A DNA stretch of 38,782 bases from Chitinophaga pinensis (GCA_945877085.1 CAMCQV010000008.1:1-38782); one strand, 5' to 3'. Shown: positions 25,127 through 34,452, numbered from the stretch's first letter. The notes: generated by a model not told the origin, from the sequence alone. Program-made: numbers and translations.

Positions 25127-25774
25127 ATGACCATTATTGCTCCCTCTCTTTTAGCTGCCGATTTTTTAGAACTAGGAAAAGCATGTTCGATGCTCAATGC
25201 TTCTGAAGCTGAATGGTTTCATTTGGATGTAATGGATGGTGTGTTTGTTCCGAATATTAGTTATGGTTTACCCATCATAGAACAAATAAAAAAGACAACA
25301 ACCAAGGAGATGGATGTGCATTTAATGATTGTACAACCAGAAAAATATATCAATGCATTTAAACAAGCTGGTGCAACTATTTTAACAGTGCATTACGAAG
25401 CTTGTCCTCACTTACATAGCACCTTACAACAAATTAAAGCACATGGCATGAAAGCTGGTGTGGCATTGAATCCACACACACCTATTGATGTATTGAAAGA
25501 CCTTATTTTTGAGATTGATGTGGTTTGTATTATGAGTGTGAATCCTGGTTTTGGTGGACAAAAATTTATCCCACACACTTACGAAAAAGTAAAAGCTTTA
25601 AAGCAATTAATTTTACAACATAAGGCAACTACATTAATAGAAATTGATGGTGGTGTGACATTAGAAAATGCTGCTGCATTGGTTGCGGCTGGCGCAGATG
25701 TTTTGGTCGCTGGCACCACGGTTTTTAAAGCAACCGACCCTATTCAAATGATTGCAAGTTTAAGAAATTGTTAA
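25127..25774 (+). CDS. rpe: Ribulose-phosphate 3-epimerase
   Basis: The 215-residue TIM-barrel enzyme interconverts ribulose-5-phosphate and xylulose-5-phosphate in the pentose phosphate pathway. Family residues are present: APSLLAADF (S7), FHLDVMDG (H32, D34, metal ligands), DVHLMI (H65), SVNPGFGGQKFI (phosphate loop) and IDGGV (D174). Length is normal. A near-match -7 box GAACTTTG (25105-25112) lies 14 nt upstream of the ATG. It stands alone between the divergent TolB-like gene and phoH. Confidence 0.96.
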   Translation: MTIIAPSLLAADFLELGKACSMLNASEAEWFHLDVMDGVFVPNISYGLPIIEQIKKTTTKEMDVHLMIVQPEKYINAFKQAGATILTVHYEACPHLHSTLQQIKAHGMKAGVALNPHTPIDVLKDLIFEIDVVCIMSVNPGFGGQKFIPHTYEKVKALKQLILQHKATTLIEIDGGVTLENAAALVAAGADVLVAGTTVFKATDPIQMIASLRNC

Positions 25775-25898
25775 GCCCAAATTAGCTTAGGCAGTAATCC
25801 ACATTGTGTGCAAATGTTTGACTTGTTTGTGAACTTGTGTATGTTAAATTGTGTTAGATAGATATAACCCATCTTCTTAACCCATAAAACCTACTACA

Positions 25899-26879
25899 TT
25901 GACTGAAACCATCATCAACCTAGAATCTGTTAATCCAATTGATTTTTTTGGTGTTAACAATAATAAATTTGATCTCTTAAAAAAGAAATTCCCCCTTCTT
26001 AAAATTTTATCACGTGGCACTCAAATCAAATTAAGTGGTGCACCAGAACAAATTGATATCGCAAAAGAAAAAATTGAATTGGTCATTCAATACATGGAAC
26101 GCAATGGGCATTTAAGTGAAAATTATTTTGAACAAATTTTAGGCGGAGATGACGCCGAAGTTATTGATAATTTTATAGACCAAAATCCAAACGAAATATT
26201 AGTGCTTGGTCCTAATGGAAAAACAGTTAGAGCCAGAACTGCTAATCAAAAAAAGATGGTCACATCGGCAGACAAAAATGATATTGTATTTGCTATTGGA
26301 CCAGCAGGTACTGGTAAAACTTATACTGCTGTTGCATTAGCCGTTCGTGCTTTAAAAAACAAATTGGTTAAAAAAATAATTCTTACAAGACCCGCTGTAG
26401 AGGCTGGAGAAAATTTAGGTTTTCTACCTGGTGATTTGAAAGAAAAAATAGACCCTTACTTAAGACCTTTATACGATGCATTAGACGACATGATCCCTGC
26501 GGATAAATTAGCGTATTATATGTCCTCTAGAACAATCGAAATTGCACCACTTGCATACATGCGTGGACGAACTTTGGACAATGCATTTATTATTTTAGAT
26601 GAATCACAAAACGCAAACGATTTACAAATAAAAATGTTTTTAACACGTATTGGGGCCAATGCAAAAGCCATCATCACAGGTGACCCTACTCAGGTAGATT
26701 TACCACGCAATCAAAAGAGTGGATTAGAGAAAGCAGTCAGAATTTTACAAAATATCGAAGGCATTGCGCATATTCAATTAGACGAGGAGGATGTGGTGCG
26801 TCATAAATTGGTGAAAGCAATCATTAAGGCCTACGATAAAGAGCGTGAAAATGAGACCGAAAACTCCTACCATCGATAG
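25899..26879 (+). CDS. phoH: PhoH-family P-loop ATPase/RNA helicase-like protein
   Basis: The 326-residue protein has an N-terminal KH-like region (about 5-75, LLKILSRGTQIKLSGAPEQIDIAKEKIE) and the PhoH ATPase domain with Walker A GPAGTGKT (134-141) and Walker B FIILDESQN (230-238), plus LTRPAVEAGENLGFLPGDL and IITGDPTQVDLP. PhoH proteins bind ATP and are linked to RNA metabolism and phosphate stress; a precise function is not settled. The start is TTG 25899; the encoded sequence from there fits the family and no ATG occurs early enough. Four TTGTG pentamers lie in the 124-nt upstream gap. Confidence 0.9.
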   Translation: MTETIINLESVNPIDFFGVNNNKFDLLKKKFPLLKILSRGTQIKLSGAPEQIDIAKEKIELVIQYMERNGHLSENYFEQILGGDDAEVIDNFIDQNPNEILVLGPNGKTVRARTANQKKMVTSADKNDIVFAIGPAGTGKTYTAVALAVRALKNKLVKKIILTRPAVEAGENLGFLPGDLKEKIDPYLRPLYDALDDMIPADKLAYYMSSRTIEIAPLAYMRGRTLDNAFIILDESQNANDLQIKMFLTRIGANAKAIITGDPTQVDLPRNQKSGLEKAVRILQNIEGIAHIQLDEEDVVRHKLVKAIIKAYDKERENETENSYHR

Positions 26880-26915
26880 GATTGATTATAAAGATCAACA
26901 AATTGGCTCAAAATT

Positions 26916-26942
26916 AATTATTTATCATATATAAATAATTTT
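26916..26942 (+). terminator. AT-only hairpin after phoH, possible terminator
   Basis: AATTATTTAT and ATAAATAATT form a 10-bp stem around CATAT, followed by TT and an A/T stretch. All-AT stems terminate poorly, so this could equally be a binding site or a by-product of base composition. Confidence 0.35.
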
Positions 26943-27000
26943 AATAATATATAATCTATTGGAATATTAAATTATTGTAAATTGTTAATAAAAACACAAA

Positions 27001-27027
27001 TTGATTGAAGGAATATTAGTTTCTTTG
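27001..27027 (+). promoter_or_regulatory. Likely promoter of the Oar-like receptor
   Basis: TTTCTTTG (27020-27027, one mismatch to TAnnTTTG) lies 23 nt before the ATG, with a TTG at 27001-27003 as possible -33 element, 16 nt apart. The leader would be about 18-20 nt and A-rich. Confidence 0.5.
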
Positions 27028-27050
27028 CAATACTAATTAAAACAACAAAT

Positions 27051-30000
27051 ATGCTTAGTAAAAAATTACTACAGTTTACAATCGCCATGCTGCTTTTGCC
27101 AGCTTTGACATTTGCTCAAAACACCACTGGTAGTATTAGTGGATCTGTAAAAGCTGACAATGGTGAAGTCCTTGTCGGTGCAACAATTTCTGTGTTACAT
27201 GTACCTACAGGAACAGTGTATAATGCACAAACAAGAAAGACTGGTTTTTTTGATGTAAGTAACGTGCAGCCAGGTGGACCATATGCCGTAACTATATCTT
27301 ATGTAAACTATCAATCAGAAAAGAGAGAAGAAATCTATGTGGCATTAGGTGATGCGGTAAGATTAGATATCATCTTATCTTCTAAAATTGACAAATTAAA
27401 AGATGTCACTGTATCTACTACAAAGAGAGGTTCAGATTTATCAGTTAGAGGTGGTACTCAAACCATCATCGGTCGTGATAAATTAGACAACTTACCTACT
27501 GTAGGAAGAAACGTTCAAGATTTCTTACGTTTTACACCAACAGCAAAATTCGTTGGCGGTAATGGTGACCTAGCTGGTGTATCTATTGCTGGTCAAAATA
27601 ACCGTTTTAACTCTTTATACATTGATGGTGCTGTAAACAATGACCAATTTGGTTTGAGTGCAAGTGGTACCAATGGTGGACAAACAGGTGTTGGACCAAT
27701 TTCAATCGATGCGGTAGATCAATTCCAAGTAATGGTTTCTCCTTTTGATGCGTCTATCGGTAACTTTACTGGTGGTGGTATCAATGCAACAACAAAAGGT
27801 GGAACAAACAAAACATCTGGAACAGTTTACTCATTCACACAAAATCAAAACTTAACGGGTAAAACACCTACAGGCGCTAAAGAATTAGCAACTAAATTGA
27901 ATCCTTTCACAGCTAGAACAGTTGGTGGAAGTGTTGGTGGAGCCCTTGTTAAAAATAAATTATTCTACTTTGTTAACTTTGAATCTATTGAGAACGAAAG
28001 ACCACAACCTTTTGATATCAGCGGTTACAGAGGTGCAAGCGGAAAAGCAGATATTGATAAATTAGTTGATTTTGTAAAAACAAAGTACGGATATGATGTA
28101 GGTGGTTACCAAGACAATGCTGCTTCTACAAGTGCAAAAAGATTGGCGACTAAAATTGACTGGAATATCAATTCAATGAACAAGTTTAGTTTATCATATC
28201 GTTACAACGAGACAAATACTTATGCAACTTCTGCATCTAGTTCTACTAGGGTTAACTTCTACAACAATGGTGTTTTGTATCCTAATAAAACCAATTCATT
28301 GTCTGCTGAATTGAAAACAGCATTTAAAAATGGCTCTAGCAATAAAATGTTATTTACTTTCACAGATGTGAATGATGATAGAAATCCAATTGGTGACAAA
28401 TTTCCACGTGTTACTATTTTTGATGGGGCTGCAGGTTCGATTGTATTTGGTTCTGAAGAATTTTCTACAGCCAATCTATTAAAGCAAACCAACTGGAATT
28501 TCTTAGATTTTTACAAATTCAATGTGAATAAGCATGCATTTACAGTGGGTGTGGATTACGAGTTGAGCAAATCTTACAACGTATTCATTCGTCAAAACTT
28601 TGGTTCATACCAATTTAATTCTTTAAGTGATTTCTTAACTGAAAAAGCTCCTAGACGCTATGATCGATCTTTCTCATTATTAGACCAAACAACTGGAGAT
28701 AATACCAAAGCGGCTGCTAGTTTTTATACAGGCAGAGGAAGTGCTTTCATCAATGATGAAATAAGATACTCTGATAACTTAACTGTAAACTATGGTATTA
28801 GAGCTGATTATACAAAATTCTTATCTACTCCATTAGAAGACGCGTATTTTAACTTCAACACCGTTAGATTGTATGATTTTAACGGTGCAAGATCTGGATC
28901 AATTCCTGATCCAAAAATATCCATCTCACCAAGAGTTGGATTTACATATAAGATGCCAGAAGAAAATATCACATTCCGTGGAGGATTGGGTATGTTCACT
29001 GGACGTGTTCCATTAGTATGGCCTGGTGGTGTATTCAATAACAACGGTCAATCAGTGGGTGGTCTATCAATTTTCACAGCATCTGATATTGCTAAATATG
29101 GTATTAAATTTAGACCTAATCCGTTGGGTCAATATACTGCTGCCGATTTAGGTTTAAGTACCGCTGCTGCAAAAGGTCAGATGGACTTAGTTTCTACAGA
29201 TTTCAGATTACCTAAAATCATTAGAGCTTCTTTGGCAATTGATAAGAAATTGAAAGACAATTGGTCTATCACAGTGGAAGGAAGTTTGAGTAAAAATATC
29301 AATGAAATCTATTACAGAAGATTAGATATCAACAAACCAATTGGTAGATTATCTGGACCTGATAATAGACTTATCTATGACTTAAAGCGTATTGGTTACC
29401 CAGCTGGTTCAGGTATTACTGCAGGATCTAACCCTTACACCGGTGTGTTCTTGTTAGAGAACCAACCTTATTACCGTCGTTCTGGATATGCATATAACTT
29501 TACAGCTTCAATTGACAAAGCTTGGTCAGACGGATTCTCTTTCAATGCATTTTATACTTATGGATCTTCTTTTGTAACACATGAACCAACTTCTAGTCAA
29601 AATAACTCTCAATGGAGATTTATGGAGACTGTAAATGGTAGAAATGATGTTCAGAGATCAAGATCAGACTTTGACCTTGGTCATAGAGTAAGTGCGTTTA
29701 TTGCTAAGAAATTCACCTATGCAAAAGGTGCTTTAGCCTCTACCATTAGTTTAGTATACAACGGACAATCAGGTAATCCATTTAGTTATACCTATTCAAA
29801 CGGTCCTGTAAGAGATCAAGGTACAACTGAAACAAATGATTTAATCTTTATCCCTACTGCTGACCAAATTAAGGCAATGACTTTTATAAGCAATAGTACT
29901 TTCCCATTATCTGCAGCGCAACAAGCAGCTGCTTTGGAAGACTATATTGCTAAAGACAATTACTTAAGTAAAAATAGAGGTAAATATGCCGAAAGAAATG

Positions 30001-30326
30001 GTGCTAGATTACCTTTTACAAATATCATTGACGTGAAATTTGTACAGGACTTCAATGTAAAAGTATATAATAAAAAATACCAATTCCAATTAACATATGA
30101 TGTGTTCAACTTCACTAATATGTTGAATAGAAATTGGGGTAGAACATATTTCTTATCAAACGACCAATATTCTTTATTACGTTATCAAGGTGCAACAGGT
30201 TCAACTGTACCTAGCTATAGCTTCGCTCCAGTAAGAGACAACACCCCTTGGGGTATCAGTTCAAGCACTGCACCAAGTTATAGTGCTCGTTGGGTAAGCC
30301 AATTAGGTTTACGTTTCAAGTTTTAA
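27051..30326 (+). CDS. Oar-like TonB-dependent outer membrane receptor
   Basis: The 1091-residue precursor begins with a signal peptide (about 1-22, ending LTFAQ), then a carboxypeptidase-regulatory-like beta-sandwich (about 25-112, GSISGSVKADNGEVLVGATISVL), a plug domain (about 125-250, GRNVQDFLRFTPTA, SLYIDGAVNNDQFG, INATTKGGTNKTSG) and a long beta-barrel ending in an aromatic residue (LGLRFKF), as outer membrane proteins do. This layout is that of Oar/CarboxypepD-reg TonB receptors rather than SusC, and no SusD partner is adjacent. It probably imports or handles peptides, proteins or chelates; the ligand cannot be told. A strong terminator follows. Confidence 0.9.
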   Translation: MLSKKLLQFTIAMLLLPALTFAQNTTGSISGSVKADNGEVLVGATISVLHVPTGTVYNAQTRKTGFFDVSNVQPGGPYAVTISYVNYQSEKREEIYVALGDAVRLDIILSSKIDKLKDVTVSTTKRGSDLSVRGGTQTIIGRDKLDNLPTVGRNVQDFLRFTPTAKFVGGNGDLAGVSIAGQNNRFNSLYIDGAVNNDQFGLSASGTNGGQTGVGPISIDAVDQFQVMVSPFDASIGNFTGGGINATTKGGTNKTSGTVYSFTQNQNLTGKTPTGAKELATKLNPFTARTVGGSVGGALVKNKLFYFVNFESIENERPQPFDISGYRGASGKADIDKLVDFVKTKYGYDVGGYQDNAASTSAKRLATKIDWNINSMNKFSLSYRYNETNTYATSASSSTRVNFYNNGVLYPNKTNSLSAELKTAFKNGSSNKMLFTFTDVNDDRNPIGDKFPRVTIFDGAAGSIVFGSEEFSTANLLKQTNWNFLDFYKFNVNKHAFTVGVDYELSKSYNVFIRQNFGSYQFNSLSDFLTEKAPRRYDRSFSLLDQTTGDNTKAAASFYTGRGSAFINDEIRYSDNLTVNYGIRADYTKFLSTPLEDAYFNFNTVRLYDFNGARSGSIPDPKISISPRVGFTYKMPEENITFRGGLGMFTGRVPLVWPGGVFNNNGQSVGGLSIFTASDIAKYGIKFRPNPLGQYTAADLGLSTAAAKGQMDLVSTDFRLPKIIRASLAIDKKLKDNWSITVEGSLSKNINEIYYRRLDINKPIGRLSGPDNRLIYDLKRIGYPAGSGITAGSNPYTGVFLLENQPYYRRSGYAYNFTASIDKAWSDGFSFNAFYTYGSSFVTHEPTSSQNNSQWRFMETVNGRNDVQRSRSDFDLGHRVSAFIAKKFTYAKGALASTISLVYNGQSGNPFSYTYSNGPVRDQGTTETNDLIFIPTADQIKAMTFISNSTFPLSAAQQAAALEDYIAKDNYLSKNRGKYAERNGARLPFTNIIDVKFVQDFNVKVYNKKYQFQLTYDVFNFTNMLNRNWGRTYFLSNDQYSLLRYQGATGSTVPSYSFAPVRDNTPWGISSSTAPSYSARWVSQLGLRFKF

Positions 30327-30360
30327 TGGAACAAATTAAAGATCCAATGTGGACTTATAT

Positions 30361-30393
30361 AAATGCCCTCCAATTTGGAGGGCATTTTTTTTT
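30361..30393 (+). terminator. Rho-independent terminator after the Oar-like receptor
   Basis: A GC-rich stem TGCCCTCC/GGAGGGCA with flanking AAA/TTT and a 5-nt loop, followed by nine T. It begins 34 nt after the stop codon. Confidence 0.93.
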
Positions 30394-30440
30394 GAATTGT
30401 ATAGTGTGACATCTTAAAATTATTTGTAATTTCAGGGTGT

Positions 30441-31547
30441 ATGGGCCAAAATTTAACACAGTTTACAATTGGTATTGAGGAAGAGTACATGGTATTAGAC
30501 CCTGCTTCCAAGGAATTAAAGAGCCATCAGCAAGCTATTGTCAATGAGGGAGAGAAAGTATTTAAAGATAAGATCAAGGCCGAAATGCACCAGGCTGTGG
30601 TCGAAGTTGGAACGGGTATTTGTCAGGATGTAGAAGCTGCATATCAAGAAATATTTGAACTAAGAACATCTGTATCTTCCATCGCAAATGAATTAGGATA
30701 TAGTATTGGTGCATCGGGTACCCACCCTTTTAGTTTATGGGAAACCCAATTGATCTCGGACCAAAGCAGGTATCAAGCGCTTTTAAACGAATTACAGCAA
30801 GCTGCAAGGAGTAATTTGATTTTTGGACTACATGTACACATTGGAATGGAAGATCGCCGAATGGCCATTCATATAGCCAATACAGCTAGGTATTTTCTGC
30901 CGCATATTTATGCACTAAGCACCAACTCCCCTTTTTGGGAATCAAGTAATACAGGCTATAAATCTTACCGATCTAAAATTTTTGATAAATTCCCAAGAAC
31001 AGGTATCCCAGACTATTTTGAAAGCATCGAAGCCTACGAAAGTTTTATCCAATTGTTGATCAAAACCAATTGTATCGATAATGCTAAAAAAATATGGTGG
31101 GATTTAAGGGTACACCCAGTTTATAACACCATCGAATTTAGAATTTGCGATGTACCTATGACTGTGCAAGAAACAGCCACGATCGCTGCATTATTCCAAG
31201 CTTTATGTGCTAAGATTTATACCCTCAGAAGGCAGAACATCAATTTTATCAATTACCAACGTGCATTGATTAATGAAAATAAATGGCGTGCAAGCCGCTA
31301 TGGCATTGATGGATTATTGATTGACTTTGGGAAAGAAAAAGAAGTGCCTGTAAAGGAGTTGATTGATGAATTACTTGAATTTGTAGACGGCGTGGTAGAT
31401 GATTTAGGAAGCAGGAAACATATTGAAAAAGTACAAGACATTTTTACCAATGGCACTGGCGCAGATAGACAATTGAAAGTGTTTAAAGAAACCGGAAGCT
31501 TAATTGAAGTTGTAAAATATATTGAAGGAAGCTTTTTGAAACACTAA
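30441..31547 (+). CDS. YbdK-type carboxylate-amine ligase (glutamate-cysteine ligase 2 family)
   Basis: The 368-residue protein matches the GCS2/YbdK family: FTIGIEEEYMVLDP at the N-terminus, EMHQAVVEVGTG, GASGTHPFSLWE, NLIFGLHVHIGM and WWDLRVHPVYNTIEFRICDVP. E. coli YbdK has weak glutamate-cysteine ligase activity; the natural role may be forming another gamma-glutamyl or carboxylate-amine bond. No glutathione synthetase gene is adjacent. A box ATTATTTG (two bases off consensus) about 16 nt upstream is a possible -7 element. Its stop codon directly abuts the stop of the convergent gene. Confidence 0.85.
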   Translation: MGQNLTQFTIGIEEEYMVLDPASKELKSHQQAIVNEGEKVFKDKIKAEMHQAVVEVGTGICQDVEAAYQEIFELRTSVSSIANELGYSIGASGTHPFSLWETQLISDQSRYQALLNELQQAARSNLIFGLHVHIGMEDRRMAIHIANTARYFLPHIYALSTNSPFWESSNTGYKSYRSKIFDKFPRTGIPDYFESIEAYESFIQLLIKTNCIDNAKKIWWDLRVHPVYNTIEFRICDVPMTVQETATIAALFQALCAKIYTLRRQNINFINYQRALINENKWRASRYGIDGLLIDFGKEKEVPVKELIDELLEFVDGVVDDLGSRKHIEKVQDIFTNGTGADRQLKVFKETGSLIEVVKYIEGSFLKH

Positions 31548-32483
31548 TTATTCCCCTACTTTAAAATCAAATAGTGTAGCTGTAAAAAGTCCACGCTCTC
31601 TCTTTTTAAATACCACATCCCAATCTCCCTTATACCTTAATATTTTAGGAACTAAAAGACCATTCTTTGTGTAGGTCATTTCTACCTCCATTTGTACATT
31701 AAAATCATACACACCTGCTTTGTAGCTCAATGAGTAATTACGGCCTAATACTTCCAATGTGCTTGGATTAAACCAAGTAATCATTTGATCTACCACCACC
31801 CTGTCTTTTGCAAAAAATCCAAGATCCTCTTTAGGCTTAATCTCAAATACATAAGCCAATTTACCATGGTAGTCTACATAATCTAGTCTGTAGGTATATA
31901 ACTCATGTGCGTTATCGTCGTATAAATCTAATTTATTTCCAATCATTGGTATACCAGGAATTTTTTCGCCTGGATTGAAAAACAACATCTTCAATTGTTC
32001 TTTTGCTTTTTCAATACCGGAACCTTGAATGGTTCTTTTTTTACCTTTTACTATATTGGTTTCACCACATATTTTTCCTTTTGTAAAAAATAAACTTGCG
32101 TATAAAGAAGGTGTCACATAATTGTATTCCCCTTTACTGTCTCTTAACTTTCCAAATGTTTTTTCTTCAATGACATCCATTGTTCTACAATCCCCTATTC
32201 TATTTTGACGGGTACGACTATCCAAAGATGCTTCCATCTTTTGGTTCTTATCATACATCTCTATGTGATTGAACGAGCTGTATCCTATTGTCCTTAAGGT
32301 TTTAAAGGCTTTATAAAAACTGGTATCTCGCTTAATTCTTGCTAAAATATCTTTATACTCAAAATTATTTCTAACAATTGCGTCTGCTAATGTAAAAGTC
32401 TGATTTTCTATATTCAATGTTGTATCCTGTGCCAAAGATTGGCCTGCAAGGGACATACACATTATGAATAGAATTGAACGCAT
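31548..32483 (-). CDS. Secreted protein of unknown function downstream of def
   Basis: The 311-residue precursor has a signal peptide MRSILFIMCMSLAGQSLAQ. The rest alternates short charged and beta-type segments (YTYRLDYVDYHGKLAYVFEIKPK, YSLSYKAGVYDFNVQMEVEMTY, LRYKGDWDVVFKKRERG), which suggests a beta-rich periplasmic fold. I do not recognise a family; the late part has a loose look of LolA/outer-membrane-lipoprotein carrier-like or DUF proteins, but I cannot support a name. Two mature cysteines (in IGDCRT and GKICGE) could form a disulphide. It starts 2 nt after the def stop, so the two genes are almost certainly co-transcribed. Confidence 0.7.
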   Translation of the reverse strand: MRSILFIMCMSLAGQSLAQDTTLNIENQTFTLADAIVRNNFEYKDILARIKRDTSFYKAFKTLRTIGYSSFNHIEMYDKNQKMEASLDSRTRQNRIGDCRTMDVIEEKTFGKLRDSKGEYNYVTPSLYASLFFTKGKICGETNIVKGKKRTIQGSGIEKAKEQLKMLFFNPGEKIPGIPMIGNKLDLYDDNAHELYTYRLDYVDYHGKLAYVFEIKPKEDLGFFAKDRVVVDQMITWFNPSTLEVLGRNYSLSYKAGVYDFNVQMEVEMTYTKNGLLVPKILRYKGDWDVVFKKRERGLFTATLFDFKVGE

Positions 32484-32485
32484 GC

Positions 32486-33061
32486 TTATTTAATTTGAGT
32501 CATTTTGTAATCTACTCTTACTTTGCCTTTATGAATGTCATTCAATTTGCCCTGTAACATTTTTTTTCGGAGTGGCTTAATATAATCAATGAATAATTTA
32601 CCCTCAATATGATCATACTCATGTAAAATGATACGCGCAGTCATGCCATCAAAAGTAGCTGTATGTTCAACAAAATTTTCATCCATGTATTTCAATGTCA
32701 CTTTCTCGTGTCTTGAAACATCTTCTCTAATTTTTGGGATACTCAAACAACCTTCGTTGTAAACCCATTCATTGCCACTTAATTCAAGGATTTGAGCATT
32801 GATAAAAACCGCTTTGATACCTGGTGCATCTGGATAAGCTGCATCCCCTGGTTCGGCATTCTCAAATATTTGTTGGCTATCCATTACAAACAACCGAATG
32901 GCACGATTGATCTGAGGTGCGGCTAAGCCTACCCCATTACTGTCGTACATGGTTTCCCACATATCTTCGATCAGCTTGGTCAAATTGGGATAATCCGCAT
33001 TGATTGGCTCACTCACTTTTCTTAAAACGGCAGCACCATAGGCTACAATTGGTAAGGTCAT
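32486..33061 (-). CDS. def: Peptide deformylase
   Basis: The 191-residue metalloenzyme removes the N-formyl group from nascent chains. All three motifs are intact: GVGLAAPQ (43-50), EGCLS (103-107, metal Cys) and HEYDH (147-151, metal His and catalytic Glu). A short insertion (about 63-80, QQIFENAEPGDAAYPDAP) before the second motif is typical of Bacteroidota forms. It has a perfect -7 box 19 nt upstream, separating it from ruvX, and is followed by an unknown secreted protein gene. Confidence 0.96.
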   Translation of the reverse strand: MTLPIVAYGAAVLRKVSEPINADYPNLTKLIEDMWETMYDSNGVGLAAPQINRAIRLFVMDSQQIFENAEPGDAAYPDAPGIKAVFINAQILELSGNEWVYNEGCLSIPKIREDVSRHEKVTLKYMDENFVEHTATFDGMTARIILHEYDHIEGKLFIDYIKPLRKKMLQGKLNDIHKGKVRVDYKMTQIK

Positions 33062-33080
33062 ATAAGTTCAATTATGGGTG

Positions 33081-33088
33081 CAAAGTTA
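33081..33088 (-). promoter_or_regulatory. -7 box TAACTTTG of def
   Basis: Perfect TAnnTTTG on the minus strand, followed by CACCC, with 19 nt to the def ATG. The 60-nt ruvX-def gap therefore probably holds a promoter, although no clear -33 element is visible. Confidence 0.65.
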
Positions 33089-33121
33089 CAATAAATAGGT
33101 CGTAAATAGATTCGAGTTCCA

Positions 33122-33544
33122 TTAAGACATTAGGTCCTTGTTATTCAAGTATTCCTGAAGGAGGATGGTTGCAGCAATTAGGTCTACATTCTGCTTCACC
33201 TGACGGTCTTTTTTCTTCATCCCCATTTCTACCATGGCCCTCACGGCTGTTTTTGAACTAAAGCGCTCATCCACCGTTTGAATGGGGATATTGGGGAACT
33301 TTTCGGTTAATTCAAAAATTGCTTTTTTAACTAAAGGCGTAGCATGTGTAGGAGATGCATCTAAATTCAAAGGTTCCCCTATTAAAATTAATTCAACAGG
33401 TTCTTTGGCAATATAGTCCGTTAAAAATACATATAAACTTTTAGTGTCCACAGTGACAAGCGAAGTCGCAATCATTTGAAAGGGATCAGTCACTGCCAAT
33501 CCGCATCGCTTTCCCCCGTAATCTATACAAATGATTCTTGCCAA
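33122..33544 (-). CDS. ruvX: RuvX/YqgF-type Holliday junction resolvase-like nuclease
   Basis: The 140-residue RNase H-like protein shows the family start MARIICIDYGGKRCGLAVTD (catalytic Asp8), LIGEPLNLDASPT, the TVDERFSS motif (about 90-97) and a late Asp (NVDLIAA). Proteins of this family act in 16S rRNA 5'-end maturation and are also described as putative resolvases. Length is normal. It starts 10 nt after the ubiA-like stop and is probably co-transcribed with it. Confidence 0.92.
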   Translation of the reverse strand: MARIICIDYGGKRCGLAVTDPFQMIATSLVTVDTKSLYVFLTDYIAKEPVELILIGEPLNLDASPTHATPLVKKAIFELTEKFPNIPIQTVDERFSSKTAVRAMVEMGMKKKDRQVKQNVDLIAATILLQEYLNNKDLMS

Positions 33545-33554
33545 TTGATTTAAA

Positions 33555-34439
33555 TTAAATGGATAAAATAATTCCTGTAATCACAAAGATACTAAAGACA
33601 ATACTTGCTATGCCATTTGCGGTCATAAAAGCGATGTTTACCTTACTCAAATCATTTGGCTTAACGATACTGTGCTGGTATATTAACATCCCCACAAACA
33701 CCATGGCGCCTGCAAGATAAATAAGGTGAAAGTCTCCGATAAAATAAGCCGCAATTATAAAACAAGCAGAAATTACATGCAAGCCTCTTGCAATATTTAA
33801 TGCTTTACTTAAACCCCAATAACTTGGGATGGAGTAAAGTTGCTGTGATTGATCAAACTCAATGTCTTGCAAGGCATAAATAACATCAAAACCACTTACC
33901 CAAAATACCACTGCAAAAGAAAACAATAAGGGTACAATATTAAATACACCAGTTACTGCTAAATAAGCGCCAATAGGTGCTAAGGAGAGTCCTACACCTA
34001 AAACCAAATGACATAAATACGTAAAACGTTTTGTATAACTGTAAAATAAAATCACAAATAAGGCAACTGGTGAAAGGTAAAAACAAATTGGATTGATAAA
34101 ATAAGTAGCGATGATGAAAATCAATGCATTCGCAATTACAAAACCCAACGCTTTTTCGGCTTTAATAATACCAGCAGGAATTTCGCGTATAGCTGTTCTT
34201 GGATTCAATTGATCAAAATAACGATCTAAATAACGATTGAATCCCATGGCTGCAGACCTAGCCGTGATCATACAAACTAGCACCAAGCAAAAACGAATGA
34301 CCATCTCATTGGTTTGTAGATTGATATTGTTATTTTTTAAAGCAGCGATGCCAAACACAAAACCAATCAACGCAAATGGCATTGCGAAAATGGTATGTGA
34401 AAACTTCACTAAACTCAAATAATTTTTAACTGTACTCAT
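33555..34439 (-). CDS. UbiA-family polyprenyltransferase (MqnP/UbiA-like)
   Basis: The 294-residue membrane protein has about nine helices and both Asp-rich prenyl-diphosphate motifs: NRYLDRYFD (68-76) and DVIYALQDIEFD (185-196). It joins a polyprenyl chain to an aromatic acid precursor of a quinone. By sequence style it is the UbiA/MqnP type (prenylation in menaquinone synthesis, possibly the futalosine route) rather than MenA, but the acceptor cannot be decided. No other quinone genes are nearby. A perfect -7 box 13 nt before the ATG gives it its own promoter. Confidence 0.85.
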   Translation of the reverse strand: MSTVKNYLSLVKFSHTIFAMPFALIGFVFGIAALKNNNINLQTNEMVIRFCLVLVCMITARSAAMGFNRYLDRYFDQLNPRTAIREIPAGIIKAEKALGFVIANALIFIIATYFINPICFYLSPVALFVILFYSYTKRFTYLCHLVLGVGLSLAPIGAYLAVTGVFNIVPLLFSFAVVFWVSGFDVIYALQDIEFDQSQQLYSIPSYWGLSKALNIARGLHVISACFIIAAYFIGDFHLIYLAGAMVFVGMLIYQHSIVKPNDLSKVNIAFMTANGIASIVFSIFVITGIILSI

Positions 34440-34452
34440 GTTTATAATTGAA

